Positions 34,180 to 43,012 of a DNA stretch of 64,000 nucleotides are shown here, piece after piece. Origin of the DNA: Lachnospiraceae bacterium (lineage in GTDB: Bacteria; Bacillota; Clostridia; Lachnospirales; Lachnospiraceae); the NCBI GenBank assembly GCA_017938145.1, contig JAGBCB010000034.1:1-64000 (forward strand). The letters are read 5' to 3'. Position 1 is the stretch's first letter. Each line of letters opens with the position of its first letter. The notes beneath the pieces were generated by a model. That model did not search any database, was not told the DNA's origin, and worked only from the letters and a program-made list of their open reading frames with translations. The position numbers were made by a program, and so were the translations under genes.

Positions 34180-34236
34180 AGAAAAAATGCCTGAATGCGG
34201 ACTTTAACCGCCAGGGTAAAATGAAGGAGGCAAATT

Positions 34237-35160
34237 ATGAGACACTTAATTAGTCCTGAGGACTTATCTTTCGAAGAGTTAAATACCCTTCTCGATCTGG
34301 CAAATGATATTGCCCACGACCCTAAAAAATATTCCAATTGCTGCCATGGCAAAAAAATAGCCACTTTATTTTATGAACCAAGTACTCGTACCCGACTCAG
34401 TTTTGAAGCTGCAATGCTCAATATGGGAGGTAGTGTCCTTGGTTTTTCTTCTGCCGATTCCTCCTCTGCATCTAAGGGAGAAAGCGTTGCAGACACCATC
34501 CGCGTAGTATCCTGCTATGCAGACATCTGCGCAATGCGCCATCCTAAGGAAGGTGCTCCTTACGTAGCTTCCATCAACTCTCGTATTCCTGTAATTAACG
34601 CAGGTGACGGCGGTCATAACCATCCAACACAGACACTCACCGACTTACTTACCATCAAGTCCTTGCATGGCTCCTTAGAAAACATCACCATCGGCTGCTG
34701 CGGCGACTTAAAGTTCGGTCGTACCGTGCACTCTCTCATTCATGCCATGGTACAGTTCCCTAACGTAAAGTTTGTGTTCATCGCTCCGGACGAGCTAAAG
34801 ATTCCTACCTACCTGAAGGAAGAGGTTCTTGACCCTCACGGCATCGAATACAAAGAAGTAAAATCCTTAGAAGACGTTATGCCGGAACTTGATGTGCTCT
34901 ACATGACCCGCGTTCAGAAGGAACGTTTCTTCAACGAAGAAGATTACATCCGTTTAAAGGATTCTTATATCTTAGACACCGAAAAAATGAAGCTTGCCAA
35001 GGAGGACATGCTTGTTCTCCATCCACTGCCACGTGTAAACGAAATTTCCGTAGAAGTAGATAACGACCCTCGTGCCGCATACTTCAAACAGGTACAATTT
35101 GGTGTATACGCAAGAATGGCACTCATTATGACACTGCTTGGCGTAGAAAAGCCGGAATAA
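34237..35160 (+). CDS. pyrB: Aspartate carbamoyltransferase catalytic subunit
   Basis: PyrB condenses carbamoyl phosphate and aspartate to carbamoyl-aspartate, the committed step of pyrimidine synthesis. The 307-aa length is normal. The carbamoyl-phosphate site [18 protein letters not shown], the mobile loop [28 protein letters not shown] and [10 protein letters not shown] are all present. GAAGGAGG lies before the ATG. It is followed 13 nt later by pyrI, so the enzyme is the allosteric two-subunit form. Confidence 0.97.
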   Translation: MRHLISPEDLSFEELNTLLDLANDIAHDPKKYSNCCHGKKIATLFYEPSTRTRLSFEAAMLNMGGSVLGFSSADSSSASKGESVADTIRVVSCYADICAMRHPKEGAPYVASINSRIPVINAGDGGHNHPTQTLTDLLTIKSLHGSLENITIGCCGDLKFGRTVHSLIHAMVQFPNVKFVFIAPDELKIPTYLKEEVLDPHGIEYKEVKSLEDVMPELDVLYMTRVQKERFFNEEDYIRLKDSYILDTEKMKLAKEDMLVLHPLPRVNEISVEVDNDPRAAYFKQVQFGVYARMALIMTLLGVEKPE

Positions 35161-35173
35161 GGAGGAAAAACTT

Positions 35174-35602
35174 ATGTTAAACATTGGTGGATTAAATGAA
35201 GGTATCGTTCTGGACCACATTCATGCCGGCGGTGCCATGGAAATTTACAACTACTTAAACTTAGAAAAGCTGGACTGCAGCGTTGCCATCATCAAGAATG
35301 CAAAGAGTAATAAGATGGGCCGCAAGGATATCATCAAAATCGACCAGCTCATCGATATCGATTTCAACATGCTTGCCGTATTAGAGCCAAACATGACCAT
35401 TAACTACATCAAAAACGGTGAACGCGTTGAAAAGAAGCAGTTAGCTCTTCCGGAAAAGATTTACGGCATCATCAAGTGTAAGAATCCTCGCTGCATCACT
35501 TCCATCGAGCAGGAGCTTCCGCACAGATTCAAATTAACCAACCGCGAGAAAGCAATTTACAGATGCGAGTACTGCGAACAGTCCTTTAAGAATAAAAAGT
35601 AA
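35174..35602 (+). CDS. pyrI: Aspartate carbamoyltransferase regulatory subunit
   Basis: PyrI binds nucleotides and controls PyrB. The 142-aa protein has the allosteric domain at about 1-95 (GIVLDHIHAGGAMEIYNYLNL; NKMGRKDIIKID) and a zinc domain with four cysteines (CKNPRCI and CEYCEQ, about 105-137). GGAGGA lies before the ATG. A strong terminator follows. Confidence 0.96.
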   Translation: MLNIGGLNEGIVLDHIHAGGAMEIYNYLNLEKLDCSVAIIKNAKSNKMGRKDIIKIDQLIDIDFNMLAVLEPNMTINYIKNGERVEKKQLALPEKIYGIIKCKNPRCITSIEQELPHRFKLTNREKAIYRCEYCEQSFKNKK

Positions 35603-35604
35603 TA

Positions 35605-35649
35605 AAACGGCTGACATTCTCCTATTATGGTAAGGAATGTCAGCCGTTT
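35605..35649. terminator. pyrI terminator, convergent with DUF3737 gene
   Basis: AAACGGCTGACATTC (35605-35619) pairs with GAATGTCAGCCGTTT (35635-35649), followed by ATTTCTTTTT. The 15-nt loop ends in TATGGTAAG, a sequence shared with the kduD terminator. Confidence 0.9.
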
Positions 35650-35691
35650 ATTTCTTTTTAGTACGATAACGGTAGGAACCCGGCGCATTTA

Positions 35692-36537
35692 TTATTTTCT
35701 TACTACTACGTTTCCGTTCACTTCCATCACCGGATCATCCCAGATAACTTCCCCAATAGTATCTGCGGTAATGGTACCGGACTTTGGATTTTTAACGGAA
35801 ATGATGTGACCCTTTACGTCTGCTTCCACGTCGGAATATTCAAAGGAAAGGTCAGTGTCTTCCATGGTACAATTAATAAGCTTTAAGTCCTTACAATAGC
35901 AAAGCGGCTGAGTGCCGATAATTTTGCAGTTGATGAGTGTAAGACCCTCTGCAAACCAGGCAAGATATTCGCCCTTTAACACAGAATCTTTTACAGTGAT
36001 GTTTTTACCGTGCCAAAACGCATCCTTGGTATCCAAATAAGAGTTTGTGATGGTCATGTTCTCCACATACTGGAAAGAATATTTGCCCTTCATTTTCAGT
36101 TCATCGATGGTAACGTCCTTACATTCGAACAAGAAGTACTCGGACTCCATTTCGGAGCGTTTGATTGTTAATCCGTTGGTACGCCAGCCAAATTCCGGAG
36201 ACTTGGCAGTACTGTTTTCAATACGGATGTTTGCGCATTCACGCAGGGCCTTAATGCCACCCATGTTAGTATTTTTAATAACGCCATCATAGGAATACCA
36301 GATAGCTGCTCTGGTAAGCTCATCCATGGTTACATTATCAAGTTCGAAGCCTCTGGCATGCCACAGCGGATACCTGAGGGAAAAGTCACAATTCTTTACT
36401 AAAACGTTTCTGGTTTCCTTTAAAACGGACTCTCCGTCTGCCGGACCGGCAAAGGTACAATCCCTAACTTCTGTGTTTTTTATGTTGTATAAGGCGCGTT
36501 CTTCATCAAAAGTAAACCCCTGAATTAAATGTTCCAT
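35692..36537 (-). CDS. DUF3737 beta-helix protein
   Basis: This 281-aa cytoplasmic protein consists of regular beta-helix rungs (NTEVRDCTFAGPADGESVL, NVLVKNCDFSLRYPLWH, DGVIKNTNMGGIKALREC, NITVKDSVLKGEYLAWF). It matches the DUF3737 family, whose biochemical role is unknown; the pectate-lyase-like fold suggests carbohydrate binding. GGAGAG precedes the ATG. It is monocistronic, with a short AT-rich upstream gap toward the rpsO terminator. Confidence 0.85.
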   Translation of the reverse strand: MEHLIQGFTFDEERALYNIKNTEVRDCTFAGPADGESVLKETRNVLVKNCDFSLRYPLWHARGFELDNVTMDELTRAAIWYSYDGVIKNTNMGGIKALRECANIRIENSTAKSPEFGWRTNGLTIKRSEMESEYFLFECKDVTIDELKMKGKYSFQYVENMTITNSYLDTKDAFWHGKNITVKDSVLKGEYLAWFAEGLTLINCKIIGTQPLCYCKDLKLINCTMEDTDLSFEYSDVEADVKGHIISVKNPKSGTITADTIGEVIWDDPVMEVNGNVVVRK

Positions 36538-36620
36538 TAGACTCTCCTATTCTTTCTCTTCATGTATACTTATATGATTCTACCATATTATTCTGTTCAT
36601 AACAAGCACTAAATACAGAA

Positions 36621-36644
36621 AGAGCAGGTTTCTCAACCTGCTCT
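36621..36644 (-). terminator. rpsO terminator
   Basis: AGAGCAGGTT (36621-36630) and AACCTGCTCT (36635-36644) form a perfect 10-bp stem with a TCTC loop, followed by TTTCTGTATTT on the minus strand, 49 nt after the rpsO stop. Confidence 0.85.
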
Positions 36645-36692
36645 AAATGTGTTTGTGTTTGTGGGTTTTTCTTAAATTATTTGTACTGCTAA

Positions 36693-36959
36693 CTACTTTC
36701 TTAAGCCTAATCTAGCGATTAAGTTACGGTATCCTTCAAGATCTGTCTTCTTAAGGTACTCAAGTAAGCCACGTCTCTGACCTACCATCTTAAGGAGACC
36801 ACGTCTGGAATGATGATCCTTCTGGTTGTTCTTAAGGTGCTCTGTTAACTCGTTGATTCTTTCTGTTAAGAGAGCGATCTGAACCTCTGGAGAACCAGTG
36901 TCGTTAGCTGTTCTGCCGTAAGCTGCAATGATTTCCTGCTTCTTTTCCTTGCTAATCAT
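36693..36959 (-). CDS. rpsO: Ribosomal protein S15
   Basis: S15 binds the central domain of 16S rRNA and nucleates the 30S platform. The 88-aa product is full length: [47 protein letters not shown], and the basic C-terminus [18 protein letters not shown] precedes the ATG. It is a single-gene transcript with its own promoter, leader and terminator. Confidence 0.98.
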   Translation of the reverse strand: MISKEKKQEIIAAYGRTANDTGSPEVQIALLTERINELTEHLKNNQKDHHSRRGLLKMVGQRRGLLEYLKKTDLEGYRNLIARLGLRK

Positions 36960-36974
36960 GATAATTACCTCCTG

Positions 36975-37105
36975 TTTTTAATAATATCGCCTGAAACTAA
37001 GAACCGGTTTGTTTTCCAGGAGTAACCCCGTGCTCTGAGTAACGGCTGCATGGTGTATATGCACACCAACCACTACACTATATCATAAAAGAATTCATTT
37101 GTAAA
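36975..37105 (-). promoter_or_regulatory. rpsO promoter and structured leader
   Basis: On the minus strand TTTACA (37100-37105) and TATAGT (37077-37082) have 17 bp spacing. The leader of about 110 nt contains a GGTGTGCATATACACC hairpin near 37050-37067. S15 commonly represses its own mRNA through such leaders, so this is a candidate S15 autoregulatory leader, not confirmed by structure. Confidence 0.5.
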
Positions 37106-37118
37106 GTGTTTTTCGAAA

Positions 37119-38354
37119 TTAAAATTCATGTAAGAAAATTCCGCTACGGAGCTTTGGCTCAAACCAGGTGGACTTTGGCGGCATTAAAAGTCCTGCATCG
37201 GACACTGCAAACAACTCTAAAATAGAGGTTGGACAGGTGGAAAATGCTACTGTCATGTCGGTATGCACTCTTCTTTCCAGTTCTCCGAGACCACGGATTC
37301 CACCAACGAAATCAATGCGCTTATCAACTCTTGGATCTGCGATACCAAGTACCGGCTCCAATAAATTGTCCTGTAAAATGGATACATCCAGTGCCTTTAC
37401 CGGATCCGGATTTCCCATAAGTTCAGGCTTAGCAGTCAGGCGGTACCATTTTTCTTCAAGGAACATACCGAACTCACCCTTGTTTTCAGGGCCTACCGGT
37501 GCCTTTGCTTCTTCCACCGTAAACTTTTCGGAAATCTTTGCAAGAAATTCTTCTGCAGTATTACCGTTTAAGTCTTTCACCACTCTGTAGTATGGAAGAA
37601 TCTTTAATTCATTTTCAGGGAACAGCACGGACAAGAAGAAGTTAAATTCTTCCTCACCTGTATAAGAGCCAGCCTCGGCCCTGCGTTTTAAGCCAACCTT
37701 AACCGCAGACGCTGCACGGTGATGACCGTCTGCAATATAAATCTGCTGAATACCGTCAAAGGCGGCTGCAATGCCCTTTACTGCGGCACTGTCGGAAACA
37801 ATCCACACTCTGTGACCGATACCGTCTTCGGAAATAAAATCGTATACGGGAGCCTTTGCCTTTTCGGAAGCCACAATATTCTCCACTGCTTCATCCCTTC
37901 TGTAAGCAAGGAAAATCGGACCGGTCTGTGTGCTGCAGGTATCTACGTGGCGGATACGGTCCTGCTCCTTTTCTTCTCTTGTGTTTTCATGCTTTTTAAT
38001 TACCTGGTTCTGATAATCATCAATGGATGCGCAGGCAACCAAACCGGTTTGGGAACGTCCGTCCATGGTAAGCTCGTAAAGATAAAAGCATGGTGCATTT
38101 TCCTGTACATAAATACCTTTTTCTCTCTGTTCTTTTAACATAGATGCCGCTTTTTCATACACCTCTGTGGCATACATATCGTAATCCTCCGGGAACTGGG
38201 TTTCCGGACGGTCAATATTCAAGAATGACACCGGCTCTTTCAGGGCCGCTTCTCTTGCTTCTGCACGGTTGTAAACGTCGTAGGGAAGTGCTGCCACCTT
38301 ATGTACCAGCTCTGTGTTTGGGCGGATTGCCCGGAATGGTTTGATTGTTGCCAT
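37119..38354 (-). CDS. DUF1015 family protein
   Basis: This 411-aa cytoplasmic protein has the DUF1015 hallmarks: IKPFRAIRP at the N-terminus, ALPYDVYNRAEAR, SFLNIDRPE, KKHENTREEKEQDRIRHVDTCSTQTGPIFLAY, and IYIADGHHRAASAV. The function is unknown; the family is scattered in Clostridia, sometimes near phosphoglycerate dehydrogenase and serine metabolism, but no such genes are next to it here. AAGGAGGAT lies before the ATG. Confidence 0.92.
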   Translation of the reverse strand: MATIKPFRAIRPNTELVHKVAALPYDVYNRAEAREAALKEPVSFLNIDRPETQFPEDYDMYATEVYEKAASMLKEQREKGIYVQENAPCFYLYELTMDGRSQTGLVACASIDDYQNQVIKKHENTREEKEQDRIRHVDTCSTQTGPIFLAYRRDEAVENIVASEKAKAPVYDFISEDGIGHRVWIVSDSAAVKGIAAAFDGIQQIYIADGHHRAASAVKVGLKRRAEAGSYTGEEEFNFFLSVLFPENELKILPYYRVVKDLNGNTAEEFLAKISEKFTVEEAKAPVGPENKGEFGMFLEEKWYRLTAKPELMGNPDPVKALDVSILQDNLLEPVLGIADPRVDKRIDFVGGIRGLGELERRVHTDMTVAFSTCPTSILELFAVSDAGLLMPPKSTWFEPKLRSGIFLHEF

Positions 38355-38461
38355 TGATATCCTCCTTTAATAAAATAAAATCTTAGTTTCCATTTAATGT
38401 ATAGTTAATGAATTTTATAAAATCTTCATTTTTCCGTCACAAAGTAAACACAAATAGAAGG

Positions 38462-38580
38462 TATGATAGAGACATCAGATGAAGCAATTCATTTGATACT
38501 CTCTCCCCTACTTATTTACTTTTAGATTTTTCATAACTCCCCCTCGAAGGCCTGCCACTCCCTATGGCGGGCCTTCTCCC
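38462..38580 (+). ncRNA. Candidate trans-acting small RNA with C-rich single strands
   Basis: Within a 308-bp gene-free gap, a -10-like TATGAT (38462-38467) is followed by a 10-bp stem (38474-38483 with 38488-38497, one G-U) closed by a GCAA tetraloop. Next come unpaired CTCCCC (38503-38508) and CTCCCCCTC (38537-38545), then a hairpin (38546-38557 with 38565-38576, core GAAGGCC). The C-rich tracts are complementary to ribosome binding sites, as in many Firmicute sRNAs. The -35 is weak and the U-tail poor. The rest of the gap is AT-rich leader of the DUF1015 gene. Confidence 0.45.
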
Positions 38581-38612
38581 TTTATGAGAAGAGTTTGTCT
38601 TTGTAACGTAAT

Positions 38613-38653
38613 AAAGCCAACCGTATTCAGTTTAACACAATAAGGTTGGCTTT
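38613..38653 (-). terminator. Terminator of the ArsC-like/AlkD-like pair
   Basis: AAAGCCAACC (38613-38622) pairs with GGTTGGCTTT (38644-38653), 9 nt past the AlkD-like stop, with GGCTTTATT trailing on the minus strand. Confidence 0.75.
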
Positions 38654-38662
38654 TACAAGTAT

Positions 38663-39346
38663 TTATTCTTTAATTTTCAGGGATTTTAAAAATACTTTCT
38701 GCTCCGGCAATATCCGATAGCTTTCCACTGCTTTCTGGATGGTTTTATTGTGTGTCCATGCATCCAGCCGATGCTCCTCAATGTACGGTAAAACCGCATC
38801 ATACTGCTTGGCCAGCGCCGTGGCAAAATACCAGGCCACCACCATTTTTACATAGTATTCTTCGGACTGAATCGAAGCCACCAACGCCGGATATTCCGGC
38901 AAAAATGTCTCATCCAGATAATATTTCATCAGCATATTTACCCCAAACCGGACGGTATAGGTTTCTCCGCTTGCAATCCAGACTTTTACCCACTCATAAA
39001 GCTCTGGCAAATCCGTTTTCATCACCTTTGGTGACATCATATCACAGGTTGCCCAGTTATCTACATAGGGTAAAAACTGATTTAACGCTGCAATGCAGGC
39101 ATCAAACTCCTTGATAGATTCAATGAGAAAGCCATGAAGATTATTTTCCTCATAATACCGGTGCGGAAGCTCCTGCAAAAAGAGTTCTACATCTGTAGAC
39201 TTCGCTAATTGCTTTGCAAATTTTCTAAGCTCCGGTGTACGGACACCGATAATCACATCCGGGTTAATGGTTGGCATCAGCTTACTGTGAAATTGTTTAT
39301 AATCTATGTCCTGTAGGGCAAATAACTGCTCGGTTATACTCTGCAT
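38663..39346 (-). CDS. AlkD-like DNA alkylation repair protein
   Basis: The 227-aa protein is made of HEAT-like helix pairs and matches the DNA alkylation repair (AlkD) family: VRTPELRKFAKQLAK, RYYEENNLHGFLIES, LPYVDNWATCDMMSPKVMK, VNMLMKYYLDETF, VKMVVAWYFATALAKQYDAVLPYIEEHRLDAWTHNKTIQKAVESYRI. Family members excise N-alkylated bases; the conserved NWATCD and MVAWYFA stretches line the DNA groove. It lies 15 nt after the ArsC-like gene, so the two are probably co-transcribed. Confidence 0.9.
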   Translation of the reverse strand: MQSITEQLFALQDIDYKQFHSKLMPTINPDVIIGVRTPELRKFAKQLAKSTDVELFLQELPHRYYEENNLHGFLIESIKEFDACIAALNQFLPYVDNWATCDMMSPKVMKTDLPELYEWVKVWIASGETYTVRFGVNMLMKYYLDETFLPEYPALVASIQSEEYYVKMVVAWYFATALAKQYDAVLPYIEEHRLDAWTHNKTIQKAVESYRILPEQKVFLKSLKIKE

Positions 39347-39361
39347 GATAACGCCTTTCCA

Positions 39362-39703
39362 CTAATCCCATGTCTTCCAAACTTCCGGCTGATAGCCCAC
39401 GGTGGCCTGCTTGCCGTTTCTTACAATCGGTGTTTTTAACAACTGCTGGTTTTCCAGAAGCTTTTCTTCCTTGTCTGCATCAGACAGGTACTTTAGCAGT
39501 ACCAGAGTGTTCTTGTCTTTATTGTTTTCATCCAGCAGTTTGTCCAAACCTCCCACCGCCTGCTTCACGCTGGTAAACTCGCCCTTGCTCATACCTTTTT
39601 CCTTCAGGTCAATGAACTGGAACTTTATGCCCCGCTCCTTAAAATAGCGGTCAGCTTTCTTTGTGTCAAAGCACTTTTTTGTGCCGAAAATTTGAATATT
39701 CAT
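39362..39703 (-). CDS. ArsC/Spx-like thioredoxin-fold protein
   Basis: The 113-aa protein has the ArsC-family fold (IQIFGTKKCFDTKKADRYFKERGIKFQFIDLKEKGMSKGE, and TPIVRNGKQATVGYQPEVW at the end with the cis-Pro region). Only one active-site-type cysteine is seen (Cys 11, GTKKCFDTKKA), so it is not a CxxC Spx regulator and arsenate reduction is doubtful. It is more like YffB-type glutathione- or thiol-linked proteins. SD AAGGATG. Confidence 0.85.
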   Translation of the reverse strand: MNIQIFGTKKCFDTKKADRYFKERGIKFQFIDLKEKGMSKGEFTSVKQAVGGLDKLLDENNKDKNTLVLLKYLSDADKEEKLLENQQLLKTPIVRNGKQATVGYQPEVWKTWD

Positions 39704-39727
39704 ATAAATTCAATTCATCCTTTTTTC

Positions 39728-41872
39728 TTATTCTACCTTGAAATACCAGGTTTTTGATGTGGAACGTTGCTCTGTGGTCGGGTTACCGGTTAAAATATCC
39801 GCTGCTTTCACAGTATAGATACAGGTAGCCGTTACTTTGCCCGTTCCTTTCTTCATGGCTGTTACTTTACAGGACCTGCCGGTACCATCCGCATAAATTC
39901 CGTCTCCGCCGGAGATACTCCAGCTGTAAACCTCGGACAATGCACCAAATGTACTTGGATTATAAGTAATGGTATAAGTTTCTCCTACGGATAAAACAAT
40001 CGCGTTTTCAGCATCATTCTCTGCTTCTTCCACATTTAAGCCAACCGCACACAGCACCTCAATTTCAGACGGTGTGCCCTTGGTTTTTGCATAAATGTAA
40101 TAAACCGCTTCCACGCCTTCTTCGTAATGCATTACCCGGACGGTTACTTCCTCAAATTCATTCTTTGAAGTTACCAACGGACCGGTAAACTTATTATCTA
40201 CCGTCATTTCAAAGATTGGCTGGTCGCCCCATTTATAGTAATAAACATCCTTATCATCATTATAATACTTTTCGCGTTTTAAATCCTGGTACTGATACAA
40301 ATCACCGGCCATGGTATAATCCTGGAGAACTCCGAAACAAATGGCTTCGTTGCGGTAATAATCTTCTACCCATATCCATTCCCGGCCATTTTTTATTTCA
40401 CTTTTGGCCGTACAAACATCTTTCTTTCCGTCCCGTATGATAGTGGCCTTATTCATGGAGGCAGAAAGTCTTCCGTCTGTTGTAGTGTATACGCCGTCTG
40501 CCGAACGGTACAAGCCTGCTCCTGCAGACGGTCCATTGACAATCACTTTTTCTACCGAACCGTCTTTACGAAGGCCTAAATCATATTGGGTCAGGTCGGA
40601 GGAATAGTTAAAGGTATAATCTCCCTTATAAGTAGAAATACACAAATGACAGATGGTAGAACTTTCATACTGCATTTCTACTTTTCCTGCATCCGGTACA
40701 TAATCACAATTTAATGCCCAGGAAGCAAACGGGTCGCTTTGATACTGGAAAAAATATTCATCCACTAAAGTAAATCCGTTCTGCAACAGCATTTCTATGT
40801 AAGCATCCACGGTTGCCTGACTTGCCTGATAATCCAGATACTGCACACTGCTGTCAGACTGCTCCGCGTCCGCTGATACAACCGCACCCATTCCCCAGGA
40901 AGCAAAATCCTGGAACGCATTCTTTGGTGGCTGTACTGCTGTTGCTACATCTATTTCCGGTGCCACCAAATCTTTCGCTGCAGCCTTGGTCGGAACCGGC
41001 GTTGGTGTCTTGGTTGGCTTCGGCGTTGATGTCGCCTTTGGTTTTGCCGTAGGCATTGGTGTAGCAGTAGCCTTCGGTTTTGAAGTAGGTTTTGGTGTTG
41101 TCGTTGACTTTGGCTTAATAATGGACGCCGGAGGTGTTGTTGGTTCAACTATCGGTGCGTTCGAAGCTTTCTGTGTTGGTGCAGGGGTTGATGTTGGCTT
41201 AGCTTGCGGCTTTAGGTTATCGGGTACCTCCGAAGTCGCGGTTGGTGTAGGAGTATTCTCCCCTGCCGCTTCACTTACATAAGGAGGTGCATCAATAAAT
41301 TCACAGTTTTGGTAGCCATGAATATCGATTGATACTTCGTATTTTTCATAATACATATCATACTGATATGAAATACCTACATCGAACAATCCTGTATTGC
41401 TTAGAGAATACTCATGCCAAAAAAACTTATCCTCATCAACACGCCACTCTACAGAGCGCCATCCTTCCGTATTATCTAACGTGTTATCATATACCTCTAA
41501 GTCCGGATTCAATATTTCCACACAGTCTACATATTTCAGTACATTCTCAAAGAAATCCGTTTCTGCTTCAAACTCCAGCTCTACCCAGCTTCTTCCCGGT
41601 GCTGATCTAAATATAACATAGTCGGTACACTCTCCGAAAAACATCTCAGGATTAATAAGGTAAAATAACGTTCTATTCTCCAAATACACAAAAAAACCGC
41701 CTACTACTACCGCAAGCATAACAAATACACCTGCAATAATACCCAGCAGTTTTTTCTTAGACTTTTTATTTTCCTTTTTCAGTTTTTTTACCGGTAAGTT
41801 AACCTCTGTTCCGCAATTACTGCAGAACTTGGCATTATCCGGTAATTTCATTCCACATTCCTGACAATACAT
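39728..41872 (-). CDS. Zinc-ribbon, single-pass surface protein with Thr/Pro repeat linker
   Basis: The start at 41872 (MYCQECGMKLPDNAKFCSNCGTEV) follows AGGAG; an in-frame extension upstream lacks an SD. The product is about 714 aa. A cytoplasmic zinc ribbon (CxxC at 3-6 and 17-20) is followed by a Lys-rich stretch, a membrane helix (about 41-63) and a large outer part. At about 220-310 there is a low-complexity linker of TPKPTSKPKATATPMPT-type repeats. C-terminal beta-sandwich regions follow, the last being Ig-like (GETYTITYNPSTFG...GTGKVTATCIYTVKA). It probably senses or binds something at the surface; the function is unknown. Confidence 0.7.
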   Translation of the reverse strand: MYCQECGMKLPDNAKFCSNCGTEVNLPVKKLKKENKKSKKKLLGIIAGVFVMLAVVVGGFFVYLENRTLFYLINPEMFFGECTDYVIFRSAPGRSWVELEFEAETDFFENVLKYVDCVEILNPDLEVYDNTLDNTEGWRSVEWRVDEDKFFWHEYSLSNTGLFDVGISYQYDMYYEKYEVSIDIHGYQNCEFIDAPPYVSEAAGENTPTPTATSEVPDNLKPQAKPTSTPAPTQKASNAPIVEPTTPPASIIKPKSTTTPKPTSKPKATATPMPTAKPKATSTPKPTKTPTPVPTKAAAKDLVAPEIDVATAVQPPKNAFQDFASWGMGAVVSADAEQSDSSVQYLDYQASQATVDAYIEMLLQNGFTLVDEYFFQYQSDPFASWALNCDYVPDAGKVEMQYESSTICHLCISTYKGDYTFNYSSDLTQYDLGLRKDGSVEKVIVNGPSAGAGLYRSADGVYTTTDGRLSASMNKATIIRDGKKDVCTAKSEIKNGREWIWVEDYYRNEAICFGVLQDYTMAGDLYQYQDLKREKYYNDDKDVYYYKWGDQPIFEMTVDNKFTGPLVTSKNEFEEVTVRVMHYEEGVEAVYYIYAKTKGTPSEIEVLCAVGLNVEEAENDAENAIVLSVGETYTITYNPSTFGALSEVYSWSISGGDGIYADGTGRSCKVTAMKKGTGKVTATCIYTVKAADILTGNPTTEQRSTSKTWYFKVE

Positions 41873-41954
41873 CAAAAAAAACTCCTCTTTGGTTCTTTTG
41901 ATACTATTATAAAGCACACAAAAAATGTTTGTCAATAAATAGGGAATTATCTGT

Positions 41955-42497
41955 TTACTGGAAATCATACCTTGTAATACTACAGTTTTCCACACCAAAC
42001 TCCGCATATTCCGCATTGGTCATTTCGTAAAAGTAGGATTGGATGACTCTGGCGATACCGTTATGCGCCACCAGAATATAGGTCTTTTCTTCCGACTCTG
42101 CCTTGACATCATCCAAAAGATTGTAAATGCGCTGCGCTAAATGCAGCATGCTTTCACCGCCCTCGTAACGGCACACAAACTGCTTCTTTGCTTCCTTAAA
42201 TTCTACCCCGTCTCTGGCAGTACCTTCATACTTACCAAAGTTCTGCTCCCTGAGACGTTCCTCCACCTGCATTGGAATGCCTGTCATTTCCGAAATATGA
42301 CGGGCAGTTTCCGCCGCCCGCACCAGCGGAGAATACAAAATCATATCCGCAGAAAGTCCCTGCTCAATAAACTTTTTTCCTGTTTCGATGGCCTGCTCAT
42401 GACCTTTTTCCGTAAGGGCTATGTCTGTTGCACCACAAATTTTATTTTCTACATTCCAGGCGCTTTGGCCGTGACGGATGAAGTAAAAGTGTCCCAT
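41955..42497 (-). CDS. Histidine phosphatase (phosphoglycerate mutase-like)
   Basis: This 180-aa cytoplasmic enzyme has the catalytic RHGQSAWN (about 8-15), ALTEKGHEQA, ILYSPLVRAAETA, the acid residue region RLREQNFGKYEG and VAHNGIAR with the second His. The family acts on phosphate esters; the substrate is unclear and it is too short for a glycolytic PGM. GAGGAGAA precedes the ATG. It stands between the cassette B operon and the zinc-ribbon gene on the same strand. Confidence 0.92.
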   Translation of the reverse strand: MGHFYFIRHGQSAWNVENKICGATDIALTEKGHEQAIETGKKFIEQGLSADMILYSPLVRAAETARHISEMTGIPMQVEERLREQNFGKYEGTARDGVEFKEAKKQFVCRYEGGESMLHLAQRIYNLLDDVKAESEEKTYILVAHNGIARVIQSYFYEMTNAEYAEFGVENCSITRYDFQ

Positions 42498-42574
42498 GAT
42501 GTTCTCCTCTCCTTGTTTTTCCTTTTACCGATTAGACGCAAAAAAATGATAGAAAAGGTTTCATTTTGCTGTAA

Positions 42575-43006
42575 TTATTCTTCTGTAATCAGCGATGTCA
42601 AATAATCTTGTAAGTTAATATCATTTACAATGGTATATTGATTATCAGCACAATCTATACGATCTCCACCAAGAACAACTGAAATGATTTCAATTTTACC
42701 TCCATCCTCATTTATAAAGTGCAACTCATAGCTTACATCATATGGTTTACAATAACTCTTATATTTTTTTAATTTCAGTTCAGAGAATACATCACAAATT
42801 TCCTCTACAGTTCCTGCATCTGAAATCATATAATCTTTATAAGTGTCACCTGTTATGCTTGAAAACACTCTGATTTTTATTTCTTTCGTTTGCGACAAAT
42901 CGCCGATAATACTGCGCTTATATATTAAAAACAGAATTACTCCCACAAAAACAACCAATAAAAATACAATTATCCATTTTTTTGCAGTAATCCTCTTCTT
43001 TTCCAT
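42575..43006 (-). CDS. Small membrane-anchored protein, last gene of the cassette B operon
   Basis: The 143-aa product has one membrane helix (about 11-30, flanked by Lys/Arg) and an exposed alpha/beta domain (KEIKIRVFSSITGDTYKDYMISDAGTVEEICDVFSELKLKKYKSYCKPYDVSYELHFINEDGGKIEIISVVLGGDRI...), a layout similar to small DUF5301-like surface proteins. That similarity is only by eye. GAGGAGTA precedes the ATG and its SD overlaps the end of the preceding gene (6-nt gap). The function is unknown; cassette A has no equivalent. Confidence 0.6.
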   Translation of the reverse strand: MEKKRITAKKWIIVFLLVVFVGVILFLIYKRSIIGDLSQTKEIKIRVFSSITGDTYKDYMISDAGTVEEICDVFSELKLKKYKSYCKPYDVSYELHFINEDGGKIEIISVVLGGDRIDCADNQYTIVNDINLQDYLTSLITEE

Positions 43007-43012
43007 ATGTTT

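Noticed and set aside
34180-34236. Possible PyrR or other riboswitch in the pyrB leader
   Set aside because: The leader is only about 57 nt with one weak 4-bp stem, too short for a known attenuator.
38500-38550. Tiny minus-strand ORF (8 codons) behind GGGGGAG in the DUF1015 leader
   Set aside because: It is too short to support as a gene, and the same bases are better explained by the C-rich sRNA candidate or leader. Kept only as a note.
41000-41200. Short tandem GGT/TGGTTTTGG-like repeats that might suggest a repeat array
   Set aside because: They are the codons of the Thr/Pro/Lys linker of the zinc-ribbon protein, with irregular period and no spacers. Not CRISPR.
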